Below, in pieces: positions 12,113 to 24,345 of a stretch of DNA of 64,000 nt (position 1 is its first letter; every line of letters begins with the position of its first letter). Origin of the DNA: Aralia elata (lineage: Eukaryota; Streptophyta; Magnoliopsida; Apiales; Araliaceae). The DNA lies in assembly GCA_034770075.1 (NCBI GenBank), contig CM068388.1, positions 19,091,206-19,155,205 of the forward strand, read 5' to 3'. Position numbers and translations under genes: made by a program. Under the pieces are notes generated by a model that worked only from the letters and a program-made list of their open reading frames with translations, ran no database searches and was not told where the DNA came from.

Positions 12113-12295
12113 ACACATTTGCACACGAATGTTAGGTTGGAATGGATGTTGAGTTTGTTATTATTCATTGTTCATTTTGTGAAATTTGTAGGCTAATTTA
12201 AGTTGTCGTTTTCCTTAAATTAGTGAAAGTTGTACTTTTGATTTTTACTTCATAGTGTGTAACTACAACCGATTCAACTGCACAATCATCGACCA

Positions 12296-12736
12296 ATGGA
12301 TGATGTTGTTATATTTGGTAGTGTAAGTTTTTCATCTGATTAACTCTCCCTTTTGTGTATGTTGTTATATTTGATTTTTTAATAACTTATTTATTATAAT
12401 TTATTTTCATTAATGTCGTGACAGATGGATGACGACCTAGATAATACCGTATGATAAGTTTTTCTTACTCATCATTTTCTTACTTACTATTCAATGTTTT
12501 ATTATTTAATGTTTTTTTTACTATAGGTTCGAAGACTTCGTCCTAATAATGTAGGAGTAATAATTCCTCACACCTATTTCGCATTCATTTTTTCTTTTCT
12601 TTATTTTGCTTTTAAGTAGCTTTTTCTTACACAGAGGGAGAAAAGAAGGTCTGGTGCTTTGGCGAATGCCAAATTTAAGGGGAAAGAAAAAGCAACTGCT
12701 TCTAGACAAGGAACAAAAAATAAAGATTGCCAACTG
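12296..12736 (+). CDS. Predicted 5' microexons of the Helitron 2 Rep-helicase gene
   Basis: Four phase-0 exons with clean splice sites: 12296-12322 (MDDVVIFGS, then GTAAGT), 12425-12448 (MDDDLDNT, after GACAG, before GTATGA), 12527-12550 (VRRLRPNN, after TATAG, before GTAGGA) and 12635-12736 (34 codons starting REKRRSGALANAKFKGK, after ACACAG, before GTATCA). The last exon is basic and could be a nuclear-targeting segment. In Helitron 1 the 102-bp exon is kept in frame at 20806-20705 and the first two exons are unchanged, but the third has 2 extra bases. They probably feed into the Rep exon near 13245, but the join is not resolved. Prediction only. Confidence 0.45.
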
Positions 12737-13244
12737 GTATCACTTTTAATCCTACTCTTTTCTCTCTGTTTTTACAATGAATTTGGATGTTATTGAATGA
12801 AAAAAAAAATTAAGTTTCGTTTTATGTAGAACTCTTTATTTGTCAACATGTTTTTGGTTTTTCTCATTTAATATTACTTTTTTTCGTGTTATTCTGTGTA
12901 TACAATTGACTTTCTAAGGAACTATGATTTTTTGTTATGACATATTATTTGTATCATTTGTTGGGTCCCAGTTTTTAAAACTCTAAATTTGTTTGAACAT
13001 TCCATAACTTGAAGCATCGATCAATAGAGAAACCTCAACCTTTCCTAGTAGTTTGAAGCATATTTTGAACTTATTTATAGCATACCTTTCAACATGCTAT
13101 TGATCGAGCATATTACTATAGAACATGTTACTCTATGCTCTGATATTGCATTAGTAAACAATGTGTTGGATGCAACTGAGCATATTAGTAAATAATGTGT
13201 CGATGCAAACTGTAAAACTATAATGTTGTATCAAAATCAACAAC

Positions 13245-13903
13245 ATGTCAATTGGGACAACTTGCACGTTAAATCAACAAAATAATAATTATTTTTTTAT
13301 GAGTTTGTGGTTTAGGCACCAAACTATAATGAACTATCAAAAACAACATTGCCGCAATGTGCGAGGCTTGCTGGGAAAGAAAATGAGTGCTCCAAATGCC
13401 AATAGGGACAACTTGCACGTCACGAAAGAGATCGATCAAAACATCGTGCCCCCGTTCAACCTAGATTTTTTCCTTCTTTACCACCAAGTCGTCGTCGCCG
13501 AGCATGCCTAGAACAAGAATCAAATAAAAGGGTCTGCCTTCAACTAATGACTTTGTCTACCAACATTTCCCATCCTGTAACAGACAATATAGTAACAACT
13601 AATGTTTTAGAGTCATCGTCAACCACCTTGCTTCAAAATCTTAATGACGACACTACAACATTTGTTTCACGGTGGTTGTCTGTGGCCATCGAATCAAGAA
13701 AATCCTCCTCAAAATCTTGAAGAAGGCACACCAACAAATATCTCAACGGTGTCGCCTGTGACTACCATGCTCCAAGACTTTCCTCCTCAAAACCTATACA
13801 AAAGCACAACAACGGTCTTGGAACCATTCTCTCCATGTTTCCCAGGGGCATCGTATATAACAAACATGTTCCAGCAAATGCGTAATCCGAATGAAAGCAC
13901 CAG
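13245..13903 (+). pseudogene. Helitron Rep-helicase N-terminal exon (copy 2)
   Basis: Matches the N-terminal exon of copy 1. It keeps the Arg-rich stretch (SRRRRACLEQ) that copy 1 lost, but the frame shifts at about 13475 and again before 13644, the second shift shared with copy 1. The donor is CAG|GT at 13903/13904. The acceptor in copy 1 (CTGTAG) reads CTGTTG here (about 14032), so normal splicing would fail or move to a downstream ACACAG. Confidence 0.65.
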
Positions 13904-14033
13904 GTGTTCGCTATAAGTTTTAATTTTCTATTCTCACTCTTGTTGTCTTATTCATGTTCTCCTTTTAAATTTATATTCAATTTATATAATCAAATTATAT
14001 GACATCTATAATTTTATCTGTTGTGCCTACACA

Positions 14034-16443
14034 GTAGAAGGTGTAGCTATCGATGTTGCATTTAATCCTCGAAACCATGAAATTCCAGATCGTCATTTCC
14101 TCGGCTTGATGAATCGAACATGTCCTCATTGTTCTGCCTTACACTGGCTTGCTGAAAAATTAACAAAATCATTTGTATCAAATCCTCTCTTTGGTAAATG
14201 TTGTTTACAAGGAAAAATTAGACTACCTCCACTTATTGCACCTCCTTTAATGCTTAAAGCATTGTATGACGACAATGATGAACAATCAAAATCGTTTCGT
14301 CAGCACACACGAGAGTATAATGCAGCTAATGCGTTTACGAGTCTTGGTTCTACTTTGGATGACAGATTAATTACTGGGAGGGGGCCTAGAACATTCACCA
14401 TTCATGGAGAATTACGCCATCGAACAGGATCGCTTATGCCACAACCAGGGTGTGAGCCAATTTACTCTCAATTGTACATTTATGATCTTAATTCAGCTTT
14501 AGATATTCGCACCAACAAAAATCCTAACTTGAGAAGAGATGTTTTGAAAACCATACAAGATTGTTTATTACAACTAAATCCTTTTCCTATGAAATTTCGG
14601 CAGGCTCACACAATTTTAAGTGAATTGGAATTGACGGGGGTGAATTTACCAGCCTATCTTCACTACAGTTCTGTAACAGACCGACGTCGATATAATCTCC
14701 CAACAATTGATGAGATTGCGGTAATATTACCGGGAGATGGAACTGAATCAAATGGAATGAGAGATATTGTGTTACATTTGAGAGGATATAATGGTTTGCT
14801 GTAAATTAATGAGTGTCATCCGACCTATTTGCCATTACATTATGTGGTATTGTTCCCTTATGGTGAGCTAGGATGTAATCCAGATTTGAAACAGTGGAAT
14901 GCTTCCCAAGGTGGACCTTCATCTACTCGACTGACACAATTGCAATATTACAGTTATCGTATGTTCCAATGTGACACTGAGTATTCAACAATTTTGAGAG
15001 CTGGAAAACTTTTTTAGGAATTTGTAGTAGATGCTTGGGCTGCTACTAAACAAAATCAGTTGACATACTACAAGTTAAATCAATCGAAGCTTCGTGCAGA
15101 ACTTTACCAAGGTCTTACAGATGTTTGTGCAGATGAGCTTGGTCCTGAACAAGTTGGTCAATGAATGGTTTTGCCATCTTCATTCACTGGTAGTGCAAGA
15201 CATATGTTTGAAATTTTTCAAGATTCAATGGCTATCACGCGTTATAATCAACACCCAGATATTTTTCTAACTATGACAGCAAATCCCAGATGGCCTGAAA
15301 TTACTAAATCACTATTGCCAAATCAGATCTCGTCCTGATTTAGTGGCCCGTGTTTTTGAGTTGAAGCGAATTTTTTTGATGAAGGAGATAGAAACAAACA
15401 ACGTCTTTGGTAGAAAAGTGGCGCATGTTTTTACAATTGAATTCCAAAAAAGGGGGTTACCGCACATGCATGCACTTTTGTTCCTTCATGGTTCAGATAA
15501 AATTCAAATATGTGCTCAAGTGGACAGAGTAGTGTGTGCTGAATTTCCGAATTGTCAAACTGACCCTTTGCTTTTTGAAACAATCGTAGGTTGCATGGCA
15601 CACGGACCATGTGGTGCTCGAAATCCACAAGCACCATGTATGGAAAATGGGGTGTGTACCAAGCGGTACCCTCGATCATTTGTTGAATCAACAAGTATGG
15701 ACTCTGATGGATATCCTGTCTATCTTCGTCGTAATACTGGTCAAAAATACACCGTGAGGGGGCAAGAAATTGATAATAGAGACGTTGTGCCACATAATCT
15801 GTATTTATCAAGAATGTTCAACTGTCATATCAATGTTGAAGTTTGTGCAGGAATTAGATGTGTAAAATACATTCACAAGTATATTTATAAAGGACATGAT
15901 TGCGCAACAATAGTACTTGGAGGAATTAATGAGATCCAACAATATCTTGATGCTAGGTATTTTAGACCTCCAGAAGCTGCGTGGCGATTGTTTGGTAATC
16001 CTTTACATGAAGAGATTCCGTCAGTTGTACGATTGGCACTTCATTTGCCCGGGATGCATCGTGTTGTCTTTAACCCTGCTGAATCTTTTGATACGACCCT
16101 TTCTAAAGGTGCACATCAACAAACAACTCTAACTGGCTTTTTTGATTGTAGCGCTAGAAATGAATCTGCCCGTGTATTAACTTATCAGGAATTTTCCCAA
16201 AAATTTGTTTCGAACAAGTCTATCAATAAATGGACTCCAAGACAAAGGGGTTATGCAATTGGTAGAATGTACTTTGCTAGCCCTAATTCAGGTGAACAAT
16301 TTTATTTACGCTTGCTTCTAACTGTTGTCAGAGGACCTACTTCATTTGACTGGATACGTACGGTAAATAATATTATGCATGATACATTCAAGTCAGCATG
16401 TGTCGCAAGAGGCCCTCTTGAAGACGATGAAGAATGGATATAA
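14034..16443 (+). pseudogene. Helitron zinc-finger and HUH-Rep domain, broken (copy 2)
   Basis: Carries CPHCSALHW (about 14121-14147), the HUH motif RGLPHMHALLF (about 15450-15480) and the tyrosine motif KYIHKYIYKGHD (about 15868-15903). This copy holds the longer LYQGLTDVCADEL region missing from copy 1. Breaks: CAA to TAA at 14802-14804, TAC to TAG at about 15015, CGA to TGA at about 15163, a deletion near 15330 that shifts the frame, and CAA to TAA at 16441-16443. The longest open piece (15343-16443) contains the whole catalytic core. Not functional as it stands. Confidence 0.92.
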
Positions 16444-16464
16444 TGTCTTCAAGAGGCTGCAATT

Positions 16465-18232
16465 ATGAGAACGGGATACCAATTAAGGAGACTATTTGCT
16501 ATAATTCTAACTGAATGCTTTCCATTGCATCCATTTGAATTGTGGAAGCAATTCTCAGCACATATATGTGATGATTTAGCACACAAGATTCGTACTATGT
16601 TTGGTATTTTGAATCCAACTGATGCTCATATTGAAGATTATGGCTTATATTTGATGAATCAATTGCTCCATGAGTCGGGGAAGAGTTTAGTTGACTTTCC
16701 ACCCATGCCACAACCAATAACTTGAGAATGAAGCACGACAGTCTGATGCACAAATTAATGTTGACAGCCTTAATGATGCACAACTTGCTGCTTATACTGC
16801 TGTCACAACGTCAGTATGTGAAAACATAGCAACTACTTTCTTTTTGAGTGGGGGTGCTGGGACGGGAAAAACGTTTTTGTACAATACCATTGCAACCAAA
16901 TTACGTAGCTATTGACATGTTGTTGTTACTGTGGCTTCATCTGGTATTGCATCGTTGTTATTGGTAGGGGGCGCACTGCACATTCTATATTTTGTATTCC
17001 TTTAGAAACCCTAGATAATTCAATATGTGGCTTCACTAAACAATCAATGCATGCTGAATTGTTTAGAAAAACAAAGCTGATAATATGGGATGAAGTTCCT
17101 ATGCAACATCGATACTGTGTTGAGGTAGTTGATCGCACCCTTCAAGATATCAGAGATGATAAAAGACCTTTTGGGGGTATCACTGTTGTCCTAGGTGGAG
17201 ACTTTCGACAAATATTGCCTGTTATTCCTAAAGGCGTTCGCGAGCAAATTGTGGGTGCATCATTGAGACGGTCTTCGCTATGGAAAGATATATGTGTTTT
17301 GACTCTGGGTTTAAACATGCGATTAACGTGCACAGGCGTTCGAAATACTAATTTTGCTCAATTCTTGATGGAGGTAATATTTCATTCAACCTTGAATTGA
17401 ATTTTATAACATGATGCTTTGAATTAAATCTCACTTTGTGACTAATTATACTTTCATTTTTTAGATTGGGACCAATCCACAAGAAATTGTGAAACTTCCA
17501 TCTACAATAAATCGGTGTCATAATCTAAATGAATTGATATTTAGAATCTATCCACAATTGGATGTGGTTGGTATAGTGACTCCAATCTTTCTCACTGAAC
17601 GCACAATTCTATCTGCTCGCAATGACGACGTCAATGATATAAATGTTGTAGCACTGAATATTACTCCAGGAGAAACAATTACTTTTTTAGCTGCAGATAA
17701 AATGTCTGAAGGTGATGAGCTTGATCGTACCATTAGGAATCGATATCCTAATGAGTACTTAAACTCGCTGAATCCTTCAGGGTTGCCACCGTTTAAATTG
17801 GAGTTGAAAGTTGGATACCCAATAATGTTGTTATGAAATATTACACCGAAAGATGGACTTTGTAATGGCACGCGATTGATGGTTGTTAGATGTGCCTCAA
17901 GGGTAATCGAAGCTCGGATATTAAATGGAGATAAATTTGGCAATTTAGTCTTCATTCCGAGAATATCATCGACACCAACATCTTAGGACTTGCCTTTTCG
18001 AATGACAAGACGTCAGTTTCCTGTCCGATTAACTTATGCTATGACAATCAATAAAGCCCAAGGACAATCTATCAAGTTCGTTGGGATTGATTTGCGGACA
18101 CCTGTTTTTAGTCATGGACACCTTTATGTGGCACTTTCTAGATGCACATCTTCGGATCGTATTATTGTTCTCCTTCCGAAAGATGGGTCGAATTGCACCA
18201 TAAATATCGTTTACCCAGAAGTTTTATTATAA
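16465..18232 (+). pseudogene. Helitron PIF1-like helicase domain, broken (copy 2)
   Basis: Carries Walker A GGAGTGKT (about 16852-16875, intact), Walker B LIIWDEVPM (about 17080), GGDFRQILPV (about 17195), an intron at 17374-17464 (91 bp, same length and place as in copy 1), and the C-terminal TINKAQGQS and YVALSRC motifs (18045-18150). Breaks: a deletion near 16718 after MPQP, a stop near 16915 where copy 1 reads Gly, the five-G run at 16967-16971 shared with copy 1 that shifts the frame, and stops near 17834 and 17984. Confidence 0.9.
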
Positions 18233-18343
18233 TATTCTTACGACAAGTAAATGGTATAGTTTAAACAAATTTATTTCTACTAAATTATGTAATCTTTTCA
18301 ACATCTCTAATTTTAATTTTACAATGAGGTTCATTCTTTGTAG

Positions 18344-18645
18344 GATTGGAGTGATTTTTTCAACAAGAACGATAAAGTATATACAATGGACTTTTGTGGA
18401 TGGGGCCGACCTAATCAGGTAAATCTACTTTTATGTCACTGCATCACAATAACTTTACTATTCCTATAATATAAATAGTGTTAATTTTATTGTTTATGTG
18501 AATAATTTAGGTGGTTGCGCATTCTCCTCATTGGGAAAAGTTCGTTCGTATTGATACAATGACATTAAGGATAGTGATGAAGAGAAGGTTTAAAGGGATG
18601 AAGAATACATTTAAGAGAGTCCAATACCGACCTGTCCCCATTTGA
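18344..18645 (+). pseudogene. Two short exons downstream of the helicase (copy 2)
   Basis: Exons 18344-18418 (75 nt) and 18511-18645 (135 nt, ends in TGA), with the same splice words and phases as in Helitron 1 (3988-3914 and 3821-3687). Differences are a few substitutions (for example Y to D, E to K, A to E). Both stay open in a gene that is otherwise full of breaks. The non-coding stretch 18646-19275 that follows holds a CA-rich microsatellite (18732-18770) and a C run near 18996. Confidence 0.45.
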
Positions 18646-19275
18646 CGATGACTAACCCACTACTTACCAAACAATTGTCTAGGTGTGAAAGTATCTCTTA
18701 CTAAGACTCTATATTTCTCTACTTCGCATGCAGACACACAACACACACAATACATGCACAAACACACACATAACTGTAATCGATCAAACACTCGCAAATC
18801 AAACTCACACACCATTATACCGCCACCAATACAAATTTATGATTTAAATCATTAAGCAAATGAACCGTTTGTTGAAATGGTACTAAGATAACTTTATTTG
18901 ATTGTAAGCATACATTCATCCATATCTTTTCCTAAATAAATTGATAATGTATTACAATCTCTCTAAATTCTTACTTATATCAATCTAAATCATCCCCCCC
19001 CCCCTTGAACTACATACAAATGTGTGTGCTCATTTGTATTTTAGATAATTCAGGAAAAAGTAAGGGGTCTCTTATGTTTCGGATTTAGAATTATTTTATT
19101 TTGACGCACATATTTTGATAATTTTTATATTTCAAATATTTCAGGTTACATTGAAGGATACTTGATGTAAGCTGTAAAGAATACGAAGTTGTTTCTCTAT
19201 TTTCTGCATGTGTATATTTTTTGTATCCCGTCCTTTGTAAAGTATACATTGAAGGATTAATTGAAGGATACTTGA

Positions 19276-20215
19276 GTATGGAATGATGGTTGTTTTGGTG
19301 GTTTGGATATTTATTGATTATTGTAAGTTTTGTAAACAGGTTTAGATTTTTCTGGATATCTATTTTTTAAGGAAACTCTGCCGAAATTTCTTGAAATTAG
19401 TAGCGACTAACTTGATGTTTTGATGGTTAGATATGTGTTGATTATTGAGTATGTATTAATTTTCTGCATGTATGTATTTTTTGTATTTCGTCTTTTGTAA
19501 AGTTAACTAATCATATATGGTTATGATGATTTTGGGTATGGAATGATGGTTGTTTTGGTGGTTTGGATATGTATTGATTATTATAAGTTTTGTAAACAGG
19601 TTTAGATTTTTTTGGATATTTATTTTTAAAAGAAACTCTACCGAAATTTCTTGAAATTAGTAGCGACTAACTTGATGCTTTGGTGCTTGGATATGTGTTG
19701 ATTATTGAGTATGTATTAATTTTCTGCTTGTATGTATTTTTTGTATTCCGTCTTTTGTAAAGTTAACTAATCATACATGGTTATGATGATTTTGGGTATG
19801 GAATGATGGTTGTTTTGGTGGTTTGGATATGTATTGATTATTGTAAGTTTTGTAAACAGGTTTTGATTTTTCTGGATATCTATTTTTAAAGGAAACTCTG
19901 CCGAAAGTTCTTGAATTTAGTAGCGACTAACTTGATGTTTTGGTGTTTGGATATGTGTTGATTATTGAGTATGTATTACTTTTCTGCATGTGTGTATTTT
20001 TTGTGTTCCGACTTTTGTAAAGTTAACTAATCATACATGGTTATGATGATTTTGTGTATGGAATGATAGGTTGTTTTGGTGGTTTGGATATGTATTGATG
20101 ATTGTAAGTTTTTTATACAAGTTTAGATTTTTCTGGCTAACTATTTTTTAAGGAAACTGCCGAAATTTATTGAAATTAGTAGCGACTAGCTTGATGTTAT
20201 GTCTAATTTTTCGTT
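19276..20215 (+). repeat. Four-unit 260-bp subterminal tandem array (Helitron 2)
   Basis: GTATGGAATGAT begins at 19276, 19536, 19796 and 20056, a period of exactly 260 bp. Each unit carries the words TGTAAACAGGTTT, AGTAGCGACTAACTTGATG and TTGATTATTGAGTATGTATT. Mirror of the Helitron 1 array. Confidence 0.92.
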
Positions 20216-20219
20216 ATTT

Positions 20220-20247
20220 CGTGCCTTCAGGCACGGGCAATTACTAG
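20220..20247 (+). other. Helitron 2 3' terminus: hairpin plus CTAG
   Basis: Perfect 7-bp stem CGTGCCT (20220-20226) and AGGCACG (20229-20235) with a 2-nt loop, then GGCAATTACTAG ending at 20247. Confidence 0.95.
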
Positions 20248-23200
20248 TTTACTAATATGCTCAGTTGCATCCAATACATTGTTTACTAATGTAATATCAG
20301 AGCATAGAGTAACATGTTCTATAGTAATATGCTCGATCAATAGCATATTGAAAGGTATGCTATAAATAAAATCAAAATATGCTTCAAACTGCTGGGCAAG
20401 GTTGAGGTTTCACTATTGATCGATGCTTCAAATTATGGAATGTTCAAACAAATTTAGAGTTTTAAAAAATAGGACCCAACAAATGATACAAATAATATGC
20501 CATAACAAAAAATCATAGTTCCTTAGAAAGTCAATTGTATACACAGAATAACACGAAAAAAAAAGTAATATTAAATGAGAAAAACCAAAAACATGTTGAC
20601 AAATAAAGAGTTCTACATAATACGAAACTTAATTTTTTTTTCATTCAATAACATCCAAATTCATTGTAAAAACAGAGAGAAAAGAGTAGGATTAAAAGTG
20701 ATACCAGTTGGCAATCTTTATTTTTTGTTCCTTGGCTAGAAGCGGTTGCTTTTTCTTTCCCCTTAAATTTGGCATTCGCCAAAGCCCTAGACCTTTTTTT
20801 CTCCCTCTGTGTAAGAAAAAGCTACTTAAAAGCAAAATAAAGAAAAGAAAAAATGAATGAGAAATAGGTGTGAGGAATTATTACTCCTACATTATTAGGA
20901 CGAAGTCTTTTCGAACCTGTAGTAAAAAAAACATTAAATAATAAAACATTGAATAGTAAGTAAGAAAATGATGAGTAAGAAAAACTTATCATACGGTATT
21001 ATCTAGGTCGTCATCCATCTGTCACGACATTAATGAAAATAAATTATAATAAATAAGTTATTAAAAAATCAAATATAACAACATACACCAAAGGGAGAGT
21101 TAATAGAGAGAGTTAATCAGATGAAAAACTTACACTACCAAATATAACAACATCATCCATTGGTCGATGATTGTACAGTTGAATCGGTTGTAGCTACACA
21201 CTATGAAATAAAAATCAAAAGTACAACTTTCACTAATTTAAGGAAAACGACAACTTAAATTAGCCTACAAATTTCACAAAATGAACAATGAATAATAACA
21301 AACTCAACATCCATTCCAACCTAACATTCGTGTGCAAATTTGTGTGTGTTTTGTGTGTTGTTGTGTGTGTGTGTGTGCTACTGCTGTGAGAGAGAGAGAA
21401 CACAATTTAAACACCCATTGTAAAAAAATAAAATTAAAACACCCAAATTAAACACAAACATTCAAAAACTGAAATATTATTTGTATTGATTTATGATGAA
21501 TTAGATACCATGTCAATTAATCATCAAGAAATACATGATTGTATATATATTGTTTGAATCAATGAAAAGTATAGTTTGAGCTACTAAACTCTATTATTTA
21601 ATAAAGGAATGCTAAGTAAAATTACAGAATATACTTTTACTTGAGGTTGTAGTTCTAATTGAAGTAGTTTTCAATCTTTAAACTCATAACATCACATAAC
21701 AATGAAAAATGCAGAACCAAACAACACAACATTATTTTTGTATCTAAATTGATTTTTTTCAGATTACTTCGAGATCCATACAATTTAAGTCTTGCAAACT
21801 TATATACTTAAATAAATTTATTCAAGGTTTCTTAACAAATAGATAGAAGAAGTGCACCAAATACATTACTACAAAAATATATTTTGGTGACCTCTACAGT
21901 GATTTTATACCATCTAAACATTTCATTAAGTGCATTTAAAACAGAGATCAATAGAATAGAGTAAAGAAACTAAAGGAATGGTAGAAACTAAAGTTATTCC
22001 GCCATCAATACGTCAAACATTTTAGTTGGTTTATTTAATTAATTGTACTAAAACCAAATAAAGTCATAGTGAGTATTTATTTTAAAGCCAATACAACTAA
22101 CTGTCTAATATAAGACATCCATTCGAATTCTTAAAGCAATATAAACATTGGAGGAAAAATATAAACATGCAAAAAACAATATGAAAATTTTAAAACTTTT
22201 TCAAATTTTAAGTTTGGGAAATCTCCATAGACAGCAAGAATAGGGTTTAAAGCTCTAACCACAGTTTTAGGTTAGTGGAAGTTTTAGTTCTGGTAAAAGA
22301 CCCTTAACTTAAATTATGTATTTTAAGCAAAACACATATGGGATTCAAGGATATACTTTTATAAACAAAGGTACTATAAATAATCTCTAATTTAAACATA
22401 AGCAAGACTGGAAGAAATCTATAGTGACATTTCAATCACTAAACTCCATAACTAAATGCAATACAAATTTAAATTATGATCATTGAATAGTGAATTTTTT
22501 CTAATATCTTCGCTTCGATGCAAGTTTAAAGATATGATAGAAGATACCATAATCAAATATTGCATTTAGTTAAACTAAATATTATTGTATTCTTGCAACC
22601 AAAGTTTTAAACTTCTTCAGCCAATCATACATGTCCATATATTGCATTTAGGTATGGAGTTTAGTAATTGAAATGTTACTATAGAACTCTCCTAGGTTTG
22701 CTTATGTTTAAATTAGAGATTACTTCCGTAAACTTAAGCAAAAACTCTACTCTCTTTTTTTCAATATTTAGAGGGTAATACATATTGTAATTTCGTAATC
22801 TCTATGTGTTACATACAACTTAACCAAACACACTAAGAACCTGTTAAATAAAAAGAACACGTTAATCTCTAAGGCATATTCTAACTTAGAACCGACCAAC
22901 AAAGAATAACTAAAAAGAAACTAAATATAACTTGGACAAATCAAATCCCAAAAAAATAAATCTTTCATGAAGACTTTAAGAACCTGTTAAATAAAAAGAA
23001 CATAGAGACTAAAAAAAAGAACTTGTAACTATAGTCACATAAGAGAAAACTTGTTAAGAGAATTTATAAGAAGTCAAAGAATATTAAGCATCTTCCTGAA
23101 CAACAGATGCCATTATGATGTATATCAGCCAGACTAAATTGAAAGATGGAAATTTTTCTTCAAGAAACAACTATAATAACCTAATAATATATAGCTTAAT

Positions 23201-24345
23201 AATTAGCGAGGTATTGATGTGCAATATGATGTACAGATGCCATTATGATGTATATTCAGCCAGACTAAATTGAAAGATGGAAATTTTTCTTCAAGAAACA
23301 ACTATAATAACCTAATAATATATAGCTTAATGATTAGCGAGGTATTGATGTGCAATATACTTCTAATTATCGTTCTCTATATGAACCAAAATTAATATGG
23401 AATTCAAGGTGAAAAGAACAGTTATATGTTTCTTTTCTTATTGGCATTTTATTTGCAACATAGCATAATTTGTATATTTGTTTACCTGCTACATGAGAGC
23501 CTAGTTTTCACTGTCATGTCCTCATGTTGCCCATATCATAGTTTTGAAATATTCTTGTATTGGTGTCCGTTGTAAACTTGTTCCTTAGCTTTTGCTCCAT
23601 AGTTGTCTGAGAAGTATTATAGAGTAAGAGTGGGCATAATATTGCTAAATTTGTTTGTTTATGCTTTAAATAACAAATCACTGAAAGTAAACGCGCAAAT
23701 TAAAAAATTTCATTTTAATTGAGCATAAAAATTAAAAAATTTCGTAGATATAACTCACTGAAGAGAGAGGGGAAGAGTTTCTTTCTTTCTAAGGCATTTA
23801 ACCAAACAAGTTATGTACATTTTAAGAATTTGAAACTACCCGACAGTGATGCTTGAAAGATTTCAGTGTAAGCAATACATTGAATATAGGTAAAACTCAC
23901 CTCTGTTGCAAATCCCCTAATTTTCTCAGTTTTTGCCCATTTTTTTGCCCCAATTTTGCTCTTCGCCAATTTCGCAATACATTGAATTAGGGTTTGTTGC
24001 TACCCCAATTTTGCTATTCGCCACTCTATATCTCTCATCGAATGCTTTGCAGATTGAGGGAGGGAGGAAGAGAGAGTGAGAATTTACTTCTGAAGGGAGG
24101 GCCGAAGGTGAAATGGACGCTTGGGGTTCTTCTTCGGAGAGTTAGAGTGTGTGGATACCAAGTTCATAATTTGGGTTCTTCACTGAAGCGCCTGCAGATG
24201 GTCTGAAAATTTAGGTTCTTCATGAAGGGGAAAAAGAGACGGGAGAGAGAATAGGTAGAAAATTTGGGTGGGATTTGTTGTGGGTCAAATGTCAACCTTT
24301 GGATTAAGTTAAAAAAATTGAGATGAAATCTGAGTCATCGTTGTA
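20248..24345 (-). mobile_element. Helitron 1, 5' part (minus strand)
   Basis: Reverse complement of the 5' third of Helitron 2 (about 9140-13190), including the microexons (the 102-bp exon at 20806-20705), the 132-bp tandem duplication (23100-23360) and the CT-rich leader (about 23990-24290). Matching sequence stops near 24345, about 70 bp short of where the TC terminus should be, so the 5' end is lost. No other gene seen. Confidence 0.9.

Larger units (their letters stand above)
9200..12255 (+). promoter_or_regulatory. Possible 5' UTR and long leader intron of the Helitron 2 gene
   Basis: A pyrimidine-rich leader (about 9210-9440) is followed by ACAGAG|GTGAGT near 9556, a good splice donor. 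A TTCATAG acceptor lies near 12255, about 40 bp before the first microexon ATG. This would make a roughly 2.7-kb leader intron. The arrangement is inferred from splice-site words only. The mirrored copy lies in 20248-24345. Confidence 0.3.
9066..20247 (+). mobile_element. Helitron 2, full length, nested in Helitron 1
   Basis: Begins with TCTATATAATAAAAC directly after A9065 and ends with a perfect hairpin and ATTACTAG (CTAG 20244-20247) directly before T20248: the A^T insertion and TC...CTAG ends of plant Helitrons. Length 11,182 bp. Joining the flanks gives CACATTA-TTTACTAATATG, exactly the sequence Helitron 2 itself carries (reverse strand) near 13190, so the insertion point is proven from within. 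It contains 5' microexons, a Rep-helicase pseudogene, two downstream exons and a 260-bp array. The 5' half (9066-12295) has no protein gene I can support; a CT-rich, 5'-UTR-like stretch lies at about 9200-9560. Confidence 0.95.

Noticed and set aside
15431..15811. 126-codon minus-strand frame
   Set aside because: Antisense shadow of the Rep core; the same shadow appears opposite copy 1 at 6526-6753.
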